Shown here: piece by piece, positions 52,148 through 60,645 of the stretch | Layout of the letters: the number at the start of each line of letters is the position of its first letter | How positions within the stretch are numbered: position 1 is the first letter of the stretch | DNA from: Nocardia cyriacigeorgica | GTDB lineage: Bacteria; Actinomycetota; Actinomycetes; Mycobacteriales; Mycobacteriaceae | Direction of reading: 5' to 3' | Length of the DNA: 64,000 nucleotides | Assembly (NCBI RefSeq): GCF_010868145.1 | Contig: NZ_JAAGUY010000002.1 | Coordinates: 266,245 to 330,244 of the forward strand | Notes under the pieces: generated by a model | What the model saw: only the letters and a program-made list of their open reading frames with translations | Told to the model about the DNA's origin: nothing | Database searches by the model: none | Made by a program: the position numbers and the translations under genes

Positions 52148-53274
52148 ACGCTGTGGTGGACGTCCGTCTGCTCGGACCGGTCCGGCTACTTGTCGGCGGC
52201 CGACCGCTCGATATTCGTGCGAACCTGACATTGACCACTGTGGCCGTGCTGGCCGACGCCCGCGGCGTCGCACTGTCGCCGGAGCAGCTCGGCAACCACA
52301 TCTGGGACGACAATCCACCGCAGACGTACCGGAAGGCGCTACAGAACCGGATCGCCGAGATCCGATCGGCCCTGCGCGCGGCCGGAGTGGCCGATACCGA
52401 GCTCCTGCGCACCGACAATGGCTGCTACCGGTTTGCCATCGGCCGAGATCAGTGCGACGCGAGCCGTTTCGCGGACACCCGTGTGCGTGCCGCACAGGCC
52501 CGCGACCGTTGTGACTATCCGCGTGCCGCAGCACTGTTCCGGCAGGCACTCGACGAATGGTCCGGGTCGGGATTGGACGGGCTGGCGCCCTCGAAGTTCG
52601 TCGACATGTTCGTCGCGCAGGTCGGCGAGGAACGCAAACAGACCCTCGCCGACCGGATCGATATGGACCTGATGTGCGGGCGCGCGGCCGAGATCATCGG
52701 TGAGCTGCGGGTGCTTGCCGAGGCCGCACCCACCGACGAAGCGGCCTGGATCCGCTTCGGAACCGCGCTATATCGATGCGGCAGAGACGATGAGGCATTG
52801 GATGCTTGCCGGGCCATCCTGAACCGACGCCGTGCGGAGGGGAAGGATGCCGCTCCGGCACTGTGGGCGTTGCAGGAACGGATCCTGCGGCACGAGCCGT
52901 TGCCTGAGGTCGCGGGCGTAGTGCTCGCGCAGCGTGCGGTCGCCGATCACGCCACCGTCCAGGAGTCGCCGGGTGCGGTCGTGCTGGCCACCGCCGATGG
53001 TCAACGCTTCGAAGTGACCGCCGCAGGCCTCACCATCGGGCGCGGCGCCGATAACGACATCCGCCTGATCGATCCGAAGGTCAGCCGCAACCACGCTCGC
53101 GTCGACACCGACGGTGAGGTCGCGCGGATCGAGGACCTCGGCTCGTCGAACGGCGTCTACGTCAACGATCGCAGGCTGAACCCGTCCGGGGTCGTCGAGC
53201 CGGGTGACCGGATCCGGGTCGGCTCCACCCTGCTGCGGGTCTGTCCGGCGGGCGCACTGACGCCGGACTGGTGA
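52144..53274 (+). CDS. EmbR-like regulator: winged helix, BTAD and FHA domains
   Basis: A 376-aa SARP-type activator. OmpR-like winged helix (about 1-95, opening VDVRLLGPVRLLVGG), BTAD helices (about 100-250), then an FHA domain (about 275-370) with the phosphothreonine-binding signature IGRGADNDIRLIDPKVSRNHA and LGSSNGVYVN. This is the EmbR domain order; Mycobacterium tuberculosis EmbR is phosphorylated by PknH, and here the kinase gene overlaps directly upstream. TTG 52144 start overlaps the kinase stop; GTG 52153 is the alternative. Confidence 0.88.
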   Translation: MNAVVDVRLLGPVRLLVGGRPLDIRANLTLTTVAVLADARGVALSPEQLGNHIWDDNPPQTYRKALQNRIAEIRSALRAAGVADTELLRTDNGCYRFAIGRDQCDASRFADTRVRAAQARDRCDYPRAAALFRQALDEWSGSGLDGLAPSKFVDMFVAQVGEERKQTLADRIDMDLMCGRAAEIIGELRVLAEAAPTDEAAWIRFGTALYRCGRDDEALDACRAILNRRRAEGKDAAPALWALQERILRHEPLPEVAGVVLAQRAVADHATVQESPGAVVLATADGQRFEVTAAGLTIGRGADNDIRLIDPKVSRNHARVDTDGEVARIEDLGSSNGVYVNDRRLNPSGVVEPGDRIRVGSTLLRVCPAGALTPDW

Positions 53275-53276
53275 GT

Positions 53277-53324
53277 GCGGCATTACCGCGGCATTACCGG
53301 GGCGTTGGCGTCGGTTCCTACATT
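53277..53324 (+). promoter_or_regulatory. SARP-type activator site and promoter
   Basis: Heptamers ATTACCG (53282), ATTACCG (53293) and GTTGGCG (53304) recur at exact 11-bp spacing; the last ends 8 bp before a -10 hexamer TACATT (53319-53324). Direct heptameric repeats at 11-bp pitch with the final repeat 8 bp from -10 are the known geometry of SARP-activated promoters. Confidence 0.7.
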
Positions 53325-53388
53325 CGGTTCATCGGATTCGGAGCAGGTCCGAATCACTTGCCCAGCAAGGGAAGACGAGGAGACAGAG

Positions 53389-53811
53389 ATGAACCGACTG
53401 GTGCGGATGCGACGCAACGGGACCCGGCGTGTGCTGCGCGCGGTGATGATCGCGGCGGTGGCGTCGAGTGCGTTCGGCACAGTCGCACACGCTTCTCCCG
53501 GCAATGCGTCGCCAGGCGCTGACCCGGCGGGGCCCGGTGCGGCCGCGTCGGCAGGGACGCTGGTCGACTGCGCCGTGGAGGAGACAACGCTGCGATCGGG
53601 TTCGCGTGGCGACTGTGTCTCAGCGGTGCAGGCATTCGTCAGCGGGTACTACGGCAACGGCACCATCTCCATCGATGGCAAGTACGGCGACGACACCGCC
53701 GAAGCGGTACGTAATTTCCAGCGCTACAGCGGTATCCGCGCTGACGGCGTCGTCGGTCCCGACACCTGGCGGCTGGTGATGCACAGCTGCGGCAAGCGCG
53801 GGGCCTGCTGA
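53389..53811 (+). CDS. small secreted peptidoglycan-binding protein
   Basis: A 140-aa exported protein. Signal peptide about 1-35 (cleavage after AHA), a short Ala/Pro/Gly linker, then one PG_binding_1-type domain (about 66-130: SGSRGDCVSAVQAFV, GKYGDDTAEAVRNFQRY, ADGVVGPDTWRLV). Four Cys (61, 76, 134, 140). The fold matches the extracellular part of the kinase two genes upstream. ATG 53389 has GAGGAGA. It has its own promoter with SARP-like repeats. No enzymatic domain, so a wall-binding effector or ligand competitor is possible. Confidence 0.85.
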   Translation: MNRLVRMRRNGTRRVLRAVMIAAVASSAFGTVAHASPGNASPGADPAGPGAAASAGTLVDCAVEETTLRSGSRGDCVSAVQAFVSGYYGNGTISIDGKYGDDTAEAVRNFQRYSGIRADGVVGPDTWRLVMHSCGKRGAC

Positions 53812-53830
53812 CCGTCGCGCCGTCGACCCG

Positions 53831-55783
53831 TCAGGTCCCTACCCCGCGGGTCGACGGCAGGAACGGGCGCAGCAGGTTGGTTTCGGTGGACGGCCCGAAT
53901 TGCCATTCGGCGATCCACGGGCCGGTGCCCTCGCTCTGATCGAGCACACCGTCCTCGAGCCAGTCGTGCTGACCGTCGAGGATGCCGCTGGTGAGGGTGC
54001 GGTCTTCGTCGTCGGTGTTGTCCCACAGCGCGTCGAACAGCGCACGCACCCGCAACCGCGACTGCCGGCAGAAGGTGTCGGCGAGTTCGGTGGCCGACCG
54101 TGCCTCCACCGCGCCGGACGTGCGCAGGTCCTGGGCCCGGACGCAGGCCGCCGACATAGCGAACAGCTCCGCGCCGATATCGACGATGCGGCCGAGGAAG
54201 TTCTGCCGGTATTCCAGACCGGCCTGCCAGCGTCCCATCGCATACATCAGCGACCGTGCCTGCTTGCGGGCATTGCGTTCGACGAAACGCAGGTGCCTGG
54301 CCAGCGGGCCGAATTCCGGATAGCTCGCGGGTACCGTGCCCGCGCCGACGGCCAGCTGCGGGAACCATTTGGCATAGAAACCACCCGCGCCGACCGCGGC
54401 CTTGGCCTTGTCCTTCAACTCCGCATTGCGGTCGACCAGCGCCCCGGCGGCGGACATATGCGCATCGGCCATCTCCCTGGCGATCAATAGCCGCATGATC
54501 TCGCTCGACCCCTCGAAGATCCGGTTGATCCGCAGGTCGCGCAGCACTTGTTCGGCGGGCACGGCGCGTTCTCCGCGCGCGGCCAGCGATGCCGCGGTTT
54601 CGTAGCCGCGGCCGCCGCGGATCTGGACCAGTTCGTCGACGACCTTGCAGCTCATCTCGCTGGACCACAGCTTCGCCAGCGCGGCCTCGATCCGGATGTC
54701 GTTGCGTCCCTCGTCGCACATGGTGGCCGACAGATCGAGCACCGCTTCCAGCGCGAAGGTGGTGGCGGCGATGAACGACAGTTTGGCCCCGACGGCGGCA
54801 TGCTCGCCGACGGGCCTGCCCCACTGCACCCGCTGGGTACTCCATTCGCGGGCGATCTTGAGCGACCACTTCGACGCCGCCGTGCACAATGCGGGAATTG
54901 CGAGCCTGCCCGCGTTCAGGGTGGTGAGCGCGATCTTGAGGCCGTCGCCTTCGCGACCGATCAGATTGCGTGCCGGCACCCGGACGTTGTGCATCCTGGT
55001 CACACCGTTCTCGATACCGCGCAGACCCATGAACGTATTGCGCCGCTCAACGGTCAATCCCGGCGAATCGGCCTCGACGACGAAGGCCGAGATCCCACCG
55101 CGATGGCCTTCGCTCTTCGGCACCCTCGCCATCACCACAAGCAGCTCGGCGACGACACCGTTGGTGGTCCAGAGTTTCACCCCGTTGAGTTCGTACGCCT
55201 CACCGTCGTCGGTTGGGGTCGCGGTACTGGCCATGCGAGCCGGGTCGGAACCCACATCGGGCTCGGTGAGCAGGAATGCGCTCACGGCGCCTGCGGCGCA
55301 GCGCGGCAGGAACTCGGCCTTCTGCTCGTCGGTGCCTGCGAGTTTGAGCGGTTCGGGTACGCCGATGGACTGATGCGCCGACAGTAGGACCCCGAGGCTT
55401 GGATGGGTCGAGCCCACCAGCATGAGGGCCCGGTTGTAGCCGTATTGGGACAGTCCCTGCCCGCCGTAGTCGCTCGGAATCTTCAGCCCGAAGCAGCCGA
55501 GGCGTGCCAATGCGCTGACGTAGTCGTCGGGGATCTTGGATTGCTCCTCGATCACCGCGCCGTCCATGGATGCGCAGACCGGCCGTAGCCTGGCCAGGAA
55601 TTCGTCGGTGCTGTCGGCGTCCTCGGCGGTGGGCCGCGGGTAGGGGTGGATCAGATCGAGCCGGAATCGCCCGAGAAACATCTCCTTCGCGAACGATGGC
55701 TTGGCCCAGCCGGTTTCGCGGGATTCTTCGACAAGTGCCCGGGCCTGTTCCTCGGTGGCGTCGACTTTCGCGGTGGTGGCCAT
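53831..55783 (-). CDS. acyl-CoA dehydrogenase, VLCAD-like
   Basis: A 650-aa FAD enzyme of fatty-acid beta-oxidation, longer than ordinary ACADs, like the very-long-chain type with a C-terminal extension. Visible: FLLTEPDVGSDPARM, KLWTTNG (FAD/substrate binding), RIFEGSSEIMRLLIA (catalytic Glu of the RIFEGT-type motif). Introduces the 2,3-trans double bond in acyl-CoA. GAGGAG precedes ATG 55783. A TetR-like dyad and a CRP-like site lie in the promoter. Monocistronic. Confidence 0.92.
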   Translation of the reverse strand: MATTAKVDATEEQARALVEESRETGWAKPSFAKEMFLGRFRLDLIHPYPRPTAEDADSTDEFLARLRPVCASMDGAVIEEQSKIPDDYVSALARLGCFGLKIPSDYGGQGLSQYGYNRALMLVGSTHPSLGVLLSAHQSIGVPEPLKLAGTDEQKAEFLPRCAAGAVSAFLLTEPDVGSDPARMASTATPTDDGEAYELNGVKLWTTNGVVAELLVVMARVPKSEGHRGGISAFVVEADSPGLTVERRNTFMGLRGIENGVTRMHNVRVPARNLIGREGDGLKIALTTLNAGRLAIPALCTAASKWSLKIAREWSTQRVQWGRPVGEHAAVGAKLSFIAATTFALEAVLDLSATMCDEGRNDIRIEAALAKLWSSEMSCKVVDELVQIRGGRGYETAASLAARGERAVPAEQVLRDLRINRIFEGSSEIMRLLIAREMADAHMSAAGALVDRNAELKDKAKAAVGAGGFYAKWFPQLAVGAGTVPASYPEFGPLARHLRFVERNARKQARSLMYAMGRWQAGLEYRQNFLGRIVDIGAELFAMSAACVRAQDLRTSGAVEARSATELADTFCRQSRLRVRALFDALWDNTDDEDRTLTSGILDGQHDWLEDGVLDQSEGTGPWIAEWQFGPSTETNLLRPFLPSTRGVGT

Positions 55784-55797
55784 ATCTGCTCCTCGGA

Positions 55798-55813
55798 AGT
55801 GATCGGGATCACA
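55798..55813 (-). promoter_or_regulatory. CRP/GlxR-like site
   Basis: On the minus strand TGTGATCCCGATCACT, which matches TGTGA-N6-TCACA at 9 of 10 fixed positions. It lies between the -10 and the ribosome site of the acyl-CoA dehydrogenase, where binding would block transcription. Confidence 0.55.
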
Positions 55814-55817
55814 TTCG

Positions 55818-55849
55818 AGTGTAGGAAAGTTAGTTACCCGCCGGTAGGT
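55818..55849 (-). promoter_or_regulatory. promoter with TetR-like dyad for the acyl-CoA dehydrogenase
   Basis: -10 candidate TACACT (55818-55823, minus). The dyad TACC-CGCC-GGTA (55835-55846) sits in the -35 area within GTTACCCGCCGGTAGGT, like operators of TetR-type fatty-acid catabolism repressors. No tetR gene is adjacent. Confidence 0.45.
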
Positions 55850-55911
55850 CTCGAGCTCACGTATTTCTACAGGTTTCTAATGATCTTGATAGAAGAGCGA
55901 ATGGCGGGCAA

Positions 55912-57093
55912 TCAGACGCTGCGCAGATAGCGGCCGAAATGTGGCACGGTGAACCCGATCGTGCCGCGTTCGGCCGAGTAGATCAGGCCTTTCTTGATCA
56001 GGCCGTCCCGCGCCGGTGACAGTGACGCCGGTTTGCGGCCCAACTCCGAGGCCACCGCCGAGGTCGCGACCGGGCCGTCGTCACCGGACAGGTCCGCCAT
56101 GGCCCGCATGTATTCGCGTTCGGCCGGCGTCGCGCGTTCGTAGCGTGAGCCGAAGAATCCGACCGCGAGCTCCTCCTCCGCCGTCGGCGCGGCGACCTCC
56201 ACGTCTTCGGCGGTGATCGGGCTGCCAGGGGCCTGATCCCAGGTCGCTTTGCCGTAGGCCTGCACGAAATACGGGTAGCCGTCGGCCTTCTGGTACAGCG
56301 CGTGCAGCGCCTCGTCGGTGAACTTCACCTCCTCGCGTTCGGCGGGTGCGATCAGCGCCTGATCAGCCGATTCCCGGTCCAGCCGGTCGATCCGGTGATA
56401 GCTGAACAGCCGCTCGGAATAGCTCTTGGACGCCGAGAGCACCGCGGGCAGATGTGGCAGCCCGGCTCCGACCACGATCAGCGGCGCCGCATCCTGGCTC
56501 AACTCGTGGCAGGCGCCGCAGATGGCAGAGATATCGGCGGGGCTGAGATCCTGCATCTCATCGATGAAGATGGCTATCCCGACGCCGATATCGGCGGCAA
56601 GTGCGGCTGCTTCGACCAGCAGTTCCACCAGGTCGATCTCGATATCTCCGGAGTCGGCGCGGCCGGTCACCGCGGGTACGTCGATGCCCGGCTGCCAGCG
56701 TTCCCGCATGCCCTTATCCGCGGTGGAACGCAGCGCGAATGCCTTGAGAATGCCGAGGAAGTCGTCGACCCGTTCGGGATTGCGGTGCGACATGGCGATG
56801 GCCCGCACCGCCATATGCAGTGCCGAGGACAGTGGCCGGCGCAATTCCTGGTCCGGCCTTGCCTCGATCTTGCCGGTACCCCAGCCGCGCGAGACCGCCG
56901 CGGAACGAAGCTGGTTGAGCAATACCGTTTTCCCGACGCCGCGCAGTCCGGTGAGCATGACGCTGCGTTCCGGCCTGCCACGCGCGATCCGTTCGAGCAC
57001 GATATCGAAGGCGTCGAGTTGTTTGCCGCGCCCGGCCAATTCGGGCGGGCGCTGACCGGCGCCGGGGGCATACGGATTGCGCACGGGGTCCAT
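55912..57093 (-). CDS. AAA ATPase with winged-helix C-terminus (ORC/Cdc6-like)
   Basis: A 393-aa ATP-binding protein. Walker A GLRGVGKT (about 49-56), Walker B IAIFIDEMQDL, then a C-terminal winged helix (VASELGRKPASLSPARDGLIKKGLI, about 350-375). The architecture matches AAA_16/ORC-like proteins common in actinobacteria and often linked to DNA or signalling tasks, function unknown. Not a replication initiator by any evidence here. Divergent from the 91-aa gene. Confidence 0.82.
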   Translation of the reverse strand: MDPVRNPYAPGAGQRPPELAGRGKQLDAFDIVLERIARGRPERSVMLTGLRGVGKTVLLNQLRSAAVSRGWGTGKIEARPDQELRRPLSSALHMAVRAIAMSHRNPERVDDFLGILKAFALRSTADKGMRERWQPGIDVPAVTGRADSGDIEIDLVELLVEAAALAADIGVGIAIFIDEMQDLSPADISAICGACHELSQDAAPLIVVGAGLPHLPAVLSASKSYSERLFSYHRIDRLDRESADQALIAPAEREEVKFTDEALHALYQKADGYPYFVQAYGKATWDQAPGSPITAEDVEVAAPTAEEELAVGFFGSRYERATPAEREYMRAMADLSGDDGPVATSAVASELGRKPASLSPARDGLIKKGLIYSAERGTIGFTVPHFGRYLRSV

Positions 57094-57245
57094 ACCCCGA
57101 CACCGTAGCGCGTTCGGTCATCGATATCTGGGCGTCTCTACGGCGTGTCCTAGATATGGCTATCGGATCATCATCGCGGAGCGGCGGCCGCGGCATTGAT
57201 ACCGCCGAAACTAAGCTGGGTCTCCCGCGAGGATTGGAGACAACT

Positions 57246-57521
57246 ATGTCCGGCGATGAGGACATCCCCTCCGGCACCGCCGAGGTCGTCGAGTCATGGG
57301 AGGTCCCGGCCGGATCGGTGGTGGCGAGCCGGATTCGTGCCAATATCCTGGTCGCCATCGAACGCGGCTACGACGATCCGCAGCTGGTCGCCGACCTGGC
57401 GGTCGGTCCACTGGTGATGGCGGTCGGGCAGCTGGAAGTCGAGCTGGCGGCCGCACGCCGTCGTATCGAGGAACTCGAGCGTGCCGTCGCCGATCGTTCA
57501 GGTGGATCGGCGCACGCCTGA
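57246..57521 (+). CDS. small hypothetical protein with C-terminal coiled coil
   Basis: A 91-aa soluble protein: charged N-terminus (SGDEDIPSGTAEVV), helical middle (SRIRANILVAIERGYDD) and a coiled coil (QLEVELAAARRRIEELERAV). GGAG lies 10 bp before ATG 57246. Not recognised. Divergent from the AAA ATPase, so possibly a partner. Confidence 0.65.
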   Translation: MSGDEDIPSGTAEVVESWEVPAGSVVASRIRANILVAIERGYDDPQLVADLAVGPLVMAVGQLEVELAAARRRIEELERAVADRSGGSAHA

Positions 57522-57883
57522 CGCAGCGCGACCCGCACTCGGCGCGACCGGTCCGGCATCGGCTGGATAACGGACCTCTTCGGTGATACCGCTCCGTTAT
57601 CCGGCGAATGGTCGGTCAACTCTCCGGGTTTTCACTGTGTTTGCCGCCGTAATGCACCTCGAGGAAAGTCCCGGCTCTGTGCGCTGGACAACATCGCGTC
57701 GGCACCGTAATCTTCTCGTGACTTAGTGGAGTCTGTCGCTTCGTAAGAGAAGCGGCGCCACCGGAGTCACCGCTTCATCGTCGGTCGGGATTCGTGGATC
57801 TCGGCTGTCGAACCGGGCATCGAGAGGTTGTACCCAACCTCGCTCGGTCGGCGGGAGAGCACGAAGATCGGAGACGCAGCTCA
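57522..57883. promoter_or_regulatory. 362-bp leader upstream of the NlpC/P60 gene
   Basis: A 10-bp stem GGATAACGGA/TCCGTTATCC (57565-57602) may terminate the 91-aa gene. The rest is a long untranslated leader with several GC hairpins. Such leaders in actinobacteria sometimes contain c-di-AMP (ydaO) riboswitches, but I could not match the conserved core. Confidence 0.45.
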
Positions 57884-58537
57884 GTGGGTAAACACAGCTT
57901 GCAGCGGGATTCTCGTTTGCCGAATTCCGTCAAGAGTGCGCTCGTCATGGGCGCGGTGGCAGCATCCACAGGGGCCATGCCGGCCATTTCGGCTTCGGCG
58001 GCCACGATCGACATCCCCGGCGTCGGCAAGTTCGAGGTGGACGTTCCGCCCGAGTTCCAGCAGCCGGTGGAACAGCTCAACAACCAGTTGCAGGCCGCGA
58101 TGGCCCCGCACGCGCAGGGCGGGCCGCAGGCTGCCGCCCCGGCGCCAGGCGTTCCCGGTTTCGCCCCGGTCATGCCCGGCATGTTCGACAACTCCCCCGG
58201 CGATATCGCTCTCAATGCGGCCAAGACCAAGGTCGGCGCCCAGTACTCCTGGGGTGCGGCCGGTCCGTTCAGCTTCGACTGCTCCGGTCTCGTTCAGTGG
58301 GCCTACCGGCAGGCCGGTATCAAGTTGCCCCGCACCAGCTTCGAACAGTCGCACGTCGGCGCACCCGTTGCCTTCAACGATTTGCGTCCCGGTGACATCG
58401 TCATCACCAACGGTGGCGGTCACGTCGGCATCTACGCCGGCGGCGGTCAGCTGCTCAACGCGGTGCAGTCCGGTACCCCGGTCTCCTACACCACGCTGAC
58501 CCCCGACGAAGTGGTCACCGCACGCCGTATCGTGTAA
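57884..58537 (+). CDS. secreted NlpC/P60 peptidoglycan endopeptidase
   Basis: A 217-aa exported hydrolase, RipD/RipC-like in size. Signal region about 1-40 (ending ASAATIDIP), a short Pro/Ala linker, then NlpC/P60 domain (about 108-217) with catalytic Cys in SFDCSGLVQWAYR, His in NGGGHVGIYAGGG. Cleaves stem peptides, usually at D-Glu/DAP. GTG 57884 has GGAGAC 8 bp upstream and is preferred to 57794. Followed 3 bp later by the S4 gene. Confidence 0.9.
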   Translation: MGKHSLQRDSRLPNSVKSALVMGAVAASTGAMPAISASAATIDIPGVGKFEVDVPPEFQQPVEQLNNQLQAAMAPHAQGGPQAAAPAPGVPGFAPVMPGMFDNSPGDIALNAAKTKVGAQYSWGAAGPFSFDCSGLVQWAYRQAGIKLPRTSFEQSHVGAPVAFNDLRPGDIVITNGGGHVGIYAGGGQLLNAVQSGTPVSYTTLTPDEVVTARRIV

Positions 58538-58540
58538 CGA

Positions 58541-58942
58541 GTGGCCCACGCCGAAACCGGCAATCAGAACACCGCGACCCAGGCCCGAGTGGATTCCTGG
58601 ACGTGGGCGGTGCGTCTGTTCAAAACCCGCTCAGCAGCAGCTGAAGCCTGCCGCGGCGGACACGTCCGCGTCAATGGAGCCGCGGCCAAACCCGCTCAGC
58701 CCGTCCGGCCCGGCGACGAGGTCCGGATCCGGATCAGCGGAATCGAACGTATCGTGATCGTCGAGCGCATCATCACCAAACGTGTCAGCGCTCCGATCGC
58801 CGCGCAATGCCTGATCGATCGCAGCCCGCCGCCACCGTCGCGGGAAATTCTGGCCACCATGCCGCGCCGCGACCGCGGTGCTGGGAGGCCGACCAAACGC
58901 GAACGCCGGGAAACCGACCGGCTTCTCGGTCGCACCGACTGA
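58541..58942 (+). CDS. S4-domain RNA-binding protein (Hsp15-like)
   Basis: A 133-aa protein with an S4 RNA-binding domain (about 14-80: RVDSWTWAVRLFKTRSAAAEACRGGHVRVNG), then a basic tail (PRRDRGAGRPTKRERRETDRLLGR). Resembles Hsp15, which rescues stalled 50S-nascent-chain complexes. GTG 58541, 3 bp after the NlpC/P60 stop, suggests co-transcription with it. Confidence 0.85.
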   Translation: MAHAETGNQNTATQARVDSWTWAVRLFKTRSAAAEACRGGHVRVNGAAAKPAQPVRPGDEVRIRISGIERIVIVERIITKRVSAPIAAQCLIDRSPPPPSREILATMPRRDRGAGRPTKRERRETDRLLGRTD

Positions 58943-58962
58943 CCGCGTCCACTCCCCTGCGC

Positions 58963-60645
58963 TCAGAGCGTGCCCGCGGTATACCGGTCTCGGCACGCCG
59001 ATCGACGAATCTTGCCGCTGCTGGTGAGCGGTAGTCTGCCGCGACCGGTCAGCACGATCTCCATCGGTGCGATGTCGTGGGATGTCGTGACGGCGGTTCG
59101 GATCCGCCGAGTCACTTCGGCCGACCCGATCTCGGGGCCCGACACCTCGGCGACCAGAACCAACCGCTCGCGAACCCCGTCATCGTGGCCGAACGCGGCG
59201 ATCCGCCCGGTCCGTATTTCCGGTGCGCAGCGCGCCACGGTCGCCTCGATATCGGCCGGATAATGATTGCGGCCGTCCACCACGATCAGATCCTTGCGAC
59301 GCCCTGCGATATAGAGCTGCCCGTCGTGGCGGAAGCCGAGATCTCCGGTGCGCAGCCATCCCTCGGCCGATTCGGAAAGAGCGGCACCGAAGGTGCTTGC
59401 GGACGAGGCCGGGTTCTCGAAGTAGCCGCGGCATACGTTCGGACCGGAAACCCAGACCTCACCGACCCCGCTCGGACCCAGCTCGACGCCCCGGTCCGGA
59501 TCGACGATGGCAATCCGCTGCCCCACCGGCGCACCACAGCCGACCAACCGCACCCCGCTCCGATCATCGTAGGCGGCGACCGCGCGTCCTGAACCGAGCG
59601 CCGCGCGATCGAACACCTTGGTTACCGGTTCCGCATCCTGGGCGGCGATGGTCACCGGCAGGGTCGCCTCGGCGAGGCCGAAGCCGGGAGTGTGCGCTCG
59701 ATGCCGGAACCCGTGCGCGCCATAAGTTTCGGTGAATTCGGTGAGAGTATCCGCTCGTACCGGCTCGGCGCCGTTCAGAATCACCTGGAGCCCTGAGAGA
59801 TCCAGGTTCACACGCTCCTCTGGTGAGGTCTGGGCAATGGCGAGGGACAATCCGAAATTCGGGGTAGCCGTGGCCCCGGCGCGATAGTCGGCGCAGGCAC
59901 GCAACCAGCGCGCCGGGCGTTTGACGAATTCGCCCGGTGCTATTGTCACGGCGGGCACGCCCGAATACAGCGGCAGCGACAGGCCGAAAACCAGGCCCAT
60001 ATCGTGGAAGAAGGGTAGCCAGGACACCGTGGGCGCCCGCGTCGTCGCAGGTAGCGCCGTGCGCAATTGATCGAGTGCGGCAGCGAGATTCGCATGTGAT
60101 ACTTCGACGCCGGCGGGTGCTCGGGTGGAACCCGACGTGTACTGGAGATAGGCCGTCCTTTCGCCGCGGACCTCCGGTAGCTGCGGGTCACCATGCGCGT
60201 CGCCGACGACGTTCACGCCGACCGGGAAGTCGACGACTACCGCCGGGACCTGGCCGGTGGCCGTCCCCGTTCGTAGATCATCCGCGCTGATCAGGGCGAC
60301 GGCGGGGCGAGCGTCGGCGAGAACGGCGGCGAGACGTTCCGAATCATTGCGCCGTGCCATCGGAAACAATGGCACCGCAATACGTTCGGCGTACAGACAA
60401 GCAAGGAAAGCGATCGGGTAGCCGAGTCCGTGTGGGCACATGATCGCCACCCGATCGCCGGGTGCGGTCATCTCGAGCAGCATCCTCGCGTATCTCTGGG
60501 CGCATCGGACCAGATCGGCATAGCTGATCATCGCCGGGTGACATTCCGTTCCCCGGTAACGCAATTCGACGAAGGCTGTCCCCTCGGGCCGGTCCCGCGC
60601 ATGGAGGGCGACACGTTCGTGCAACAGCTCGCGCGCTGCTGTCAT
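58963..60645 (-). CDS. fatty acyl-AMP ligase (FAAL, FadD32-like)
   Basis: A 560-aa adenylating enzyme. Core motif YLQYTSGSTRAPAGVEVSHAN is the FAAL/FadD32 version, with Arg/Pro in place of the CoA-ligase Lys/Gly. Downstream: FHDMGLVFG, HTPGFGLAEATLPV, GWLRTGDLGFRHDGQLY, RKDLIVVDGRNHYPADIE and the A10 Lys in LTSSGKIRR. It activates a fatty acid as acyl-AMP and hands it to a PKS carrier protein, not to CoA. ATG 60645 overlaps the PKS stop by ATGA. The open frame continues upstream to 61620 inside the PKS gene and is not used. Confidence 0.92.
   Translation of the reverse strand: MTAARELLHERVALHARDRPEGTAFVELRYRGTECHPAMISYADLVRCAQRYARMLLEMTAPGDRVAIMCPHGLGYPIAFLACLYAERIAVPLFPMARRNDSERLAAVLADARPAVALISADDLRTGTATGQVPAVVVDFPVGVNVVGDAHGDPQLPEVRGERTAYLQYTSGSTRAPAGVEVSHANLAAALDQLRTALPATTRAPTVSWLPFFHDMGLVFGLSLPLYSGVPAVTIAPGEFVKRPARWLRACADYRAGATATPNFGLSLAIAQTSPEERVNLDLSGLQVILNGAEPVRADTLTEFTETYGAHGFRHRAHTPGFGLAEATLPVTIAAQDAEPVTKVFDRAALGSGRAVAAYDDRSGVRLVGCGAPVGQRIAIVDPDRGVELGPSGVGEVWVSGPNVCRGYFENPASSASTFGAALSESAEGWLRTGDLGFRHDGQLYIAGRRKDLIVVDGRNHYPADIEATVARCAPEIRTGRIAAFGHDDGVRERLVLVAEVSGPEIGSAEVTRRIRTAVTTSHDIAPMEIVLTGRGRLPLTSSGKIRRSACRDRYTAGTL

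Noticed and set aside
57640..57883. Possible c-di-AMP (ydaO) riboswitch before the NlpC/P60 gene
   Set aside because: The gene context fits, but I could not find the conserved ydaO core in the leader. An Infernal search with the ydaO-yuaA model would settle it.
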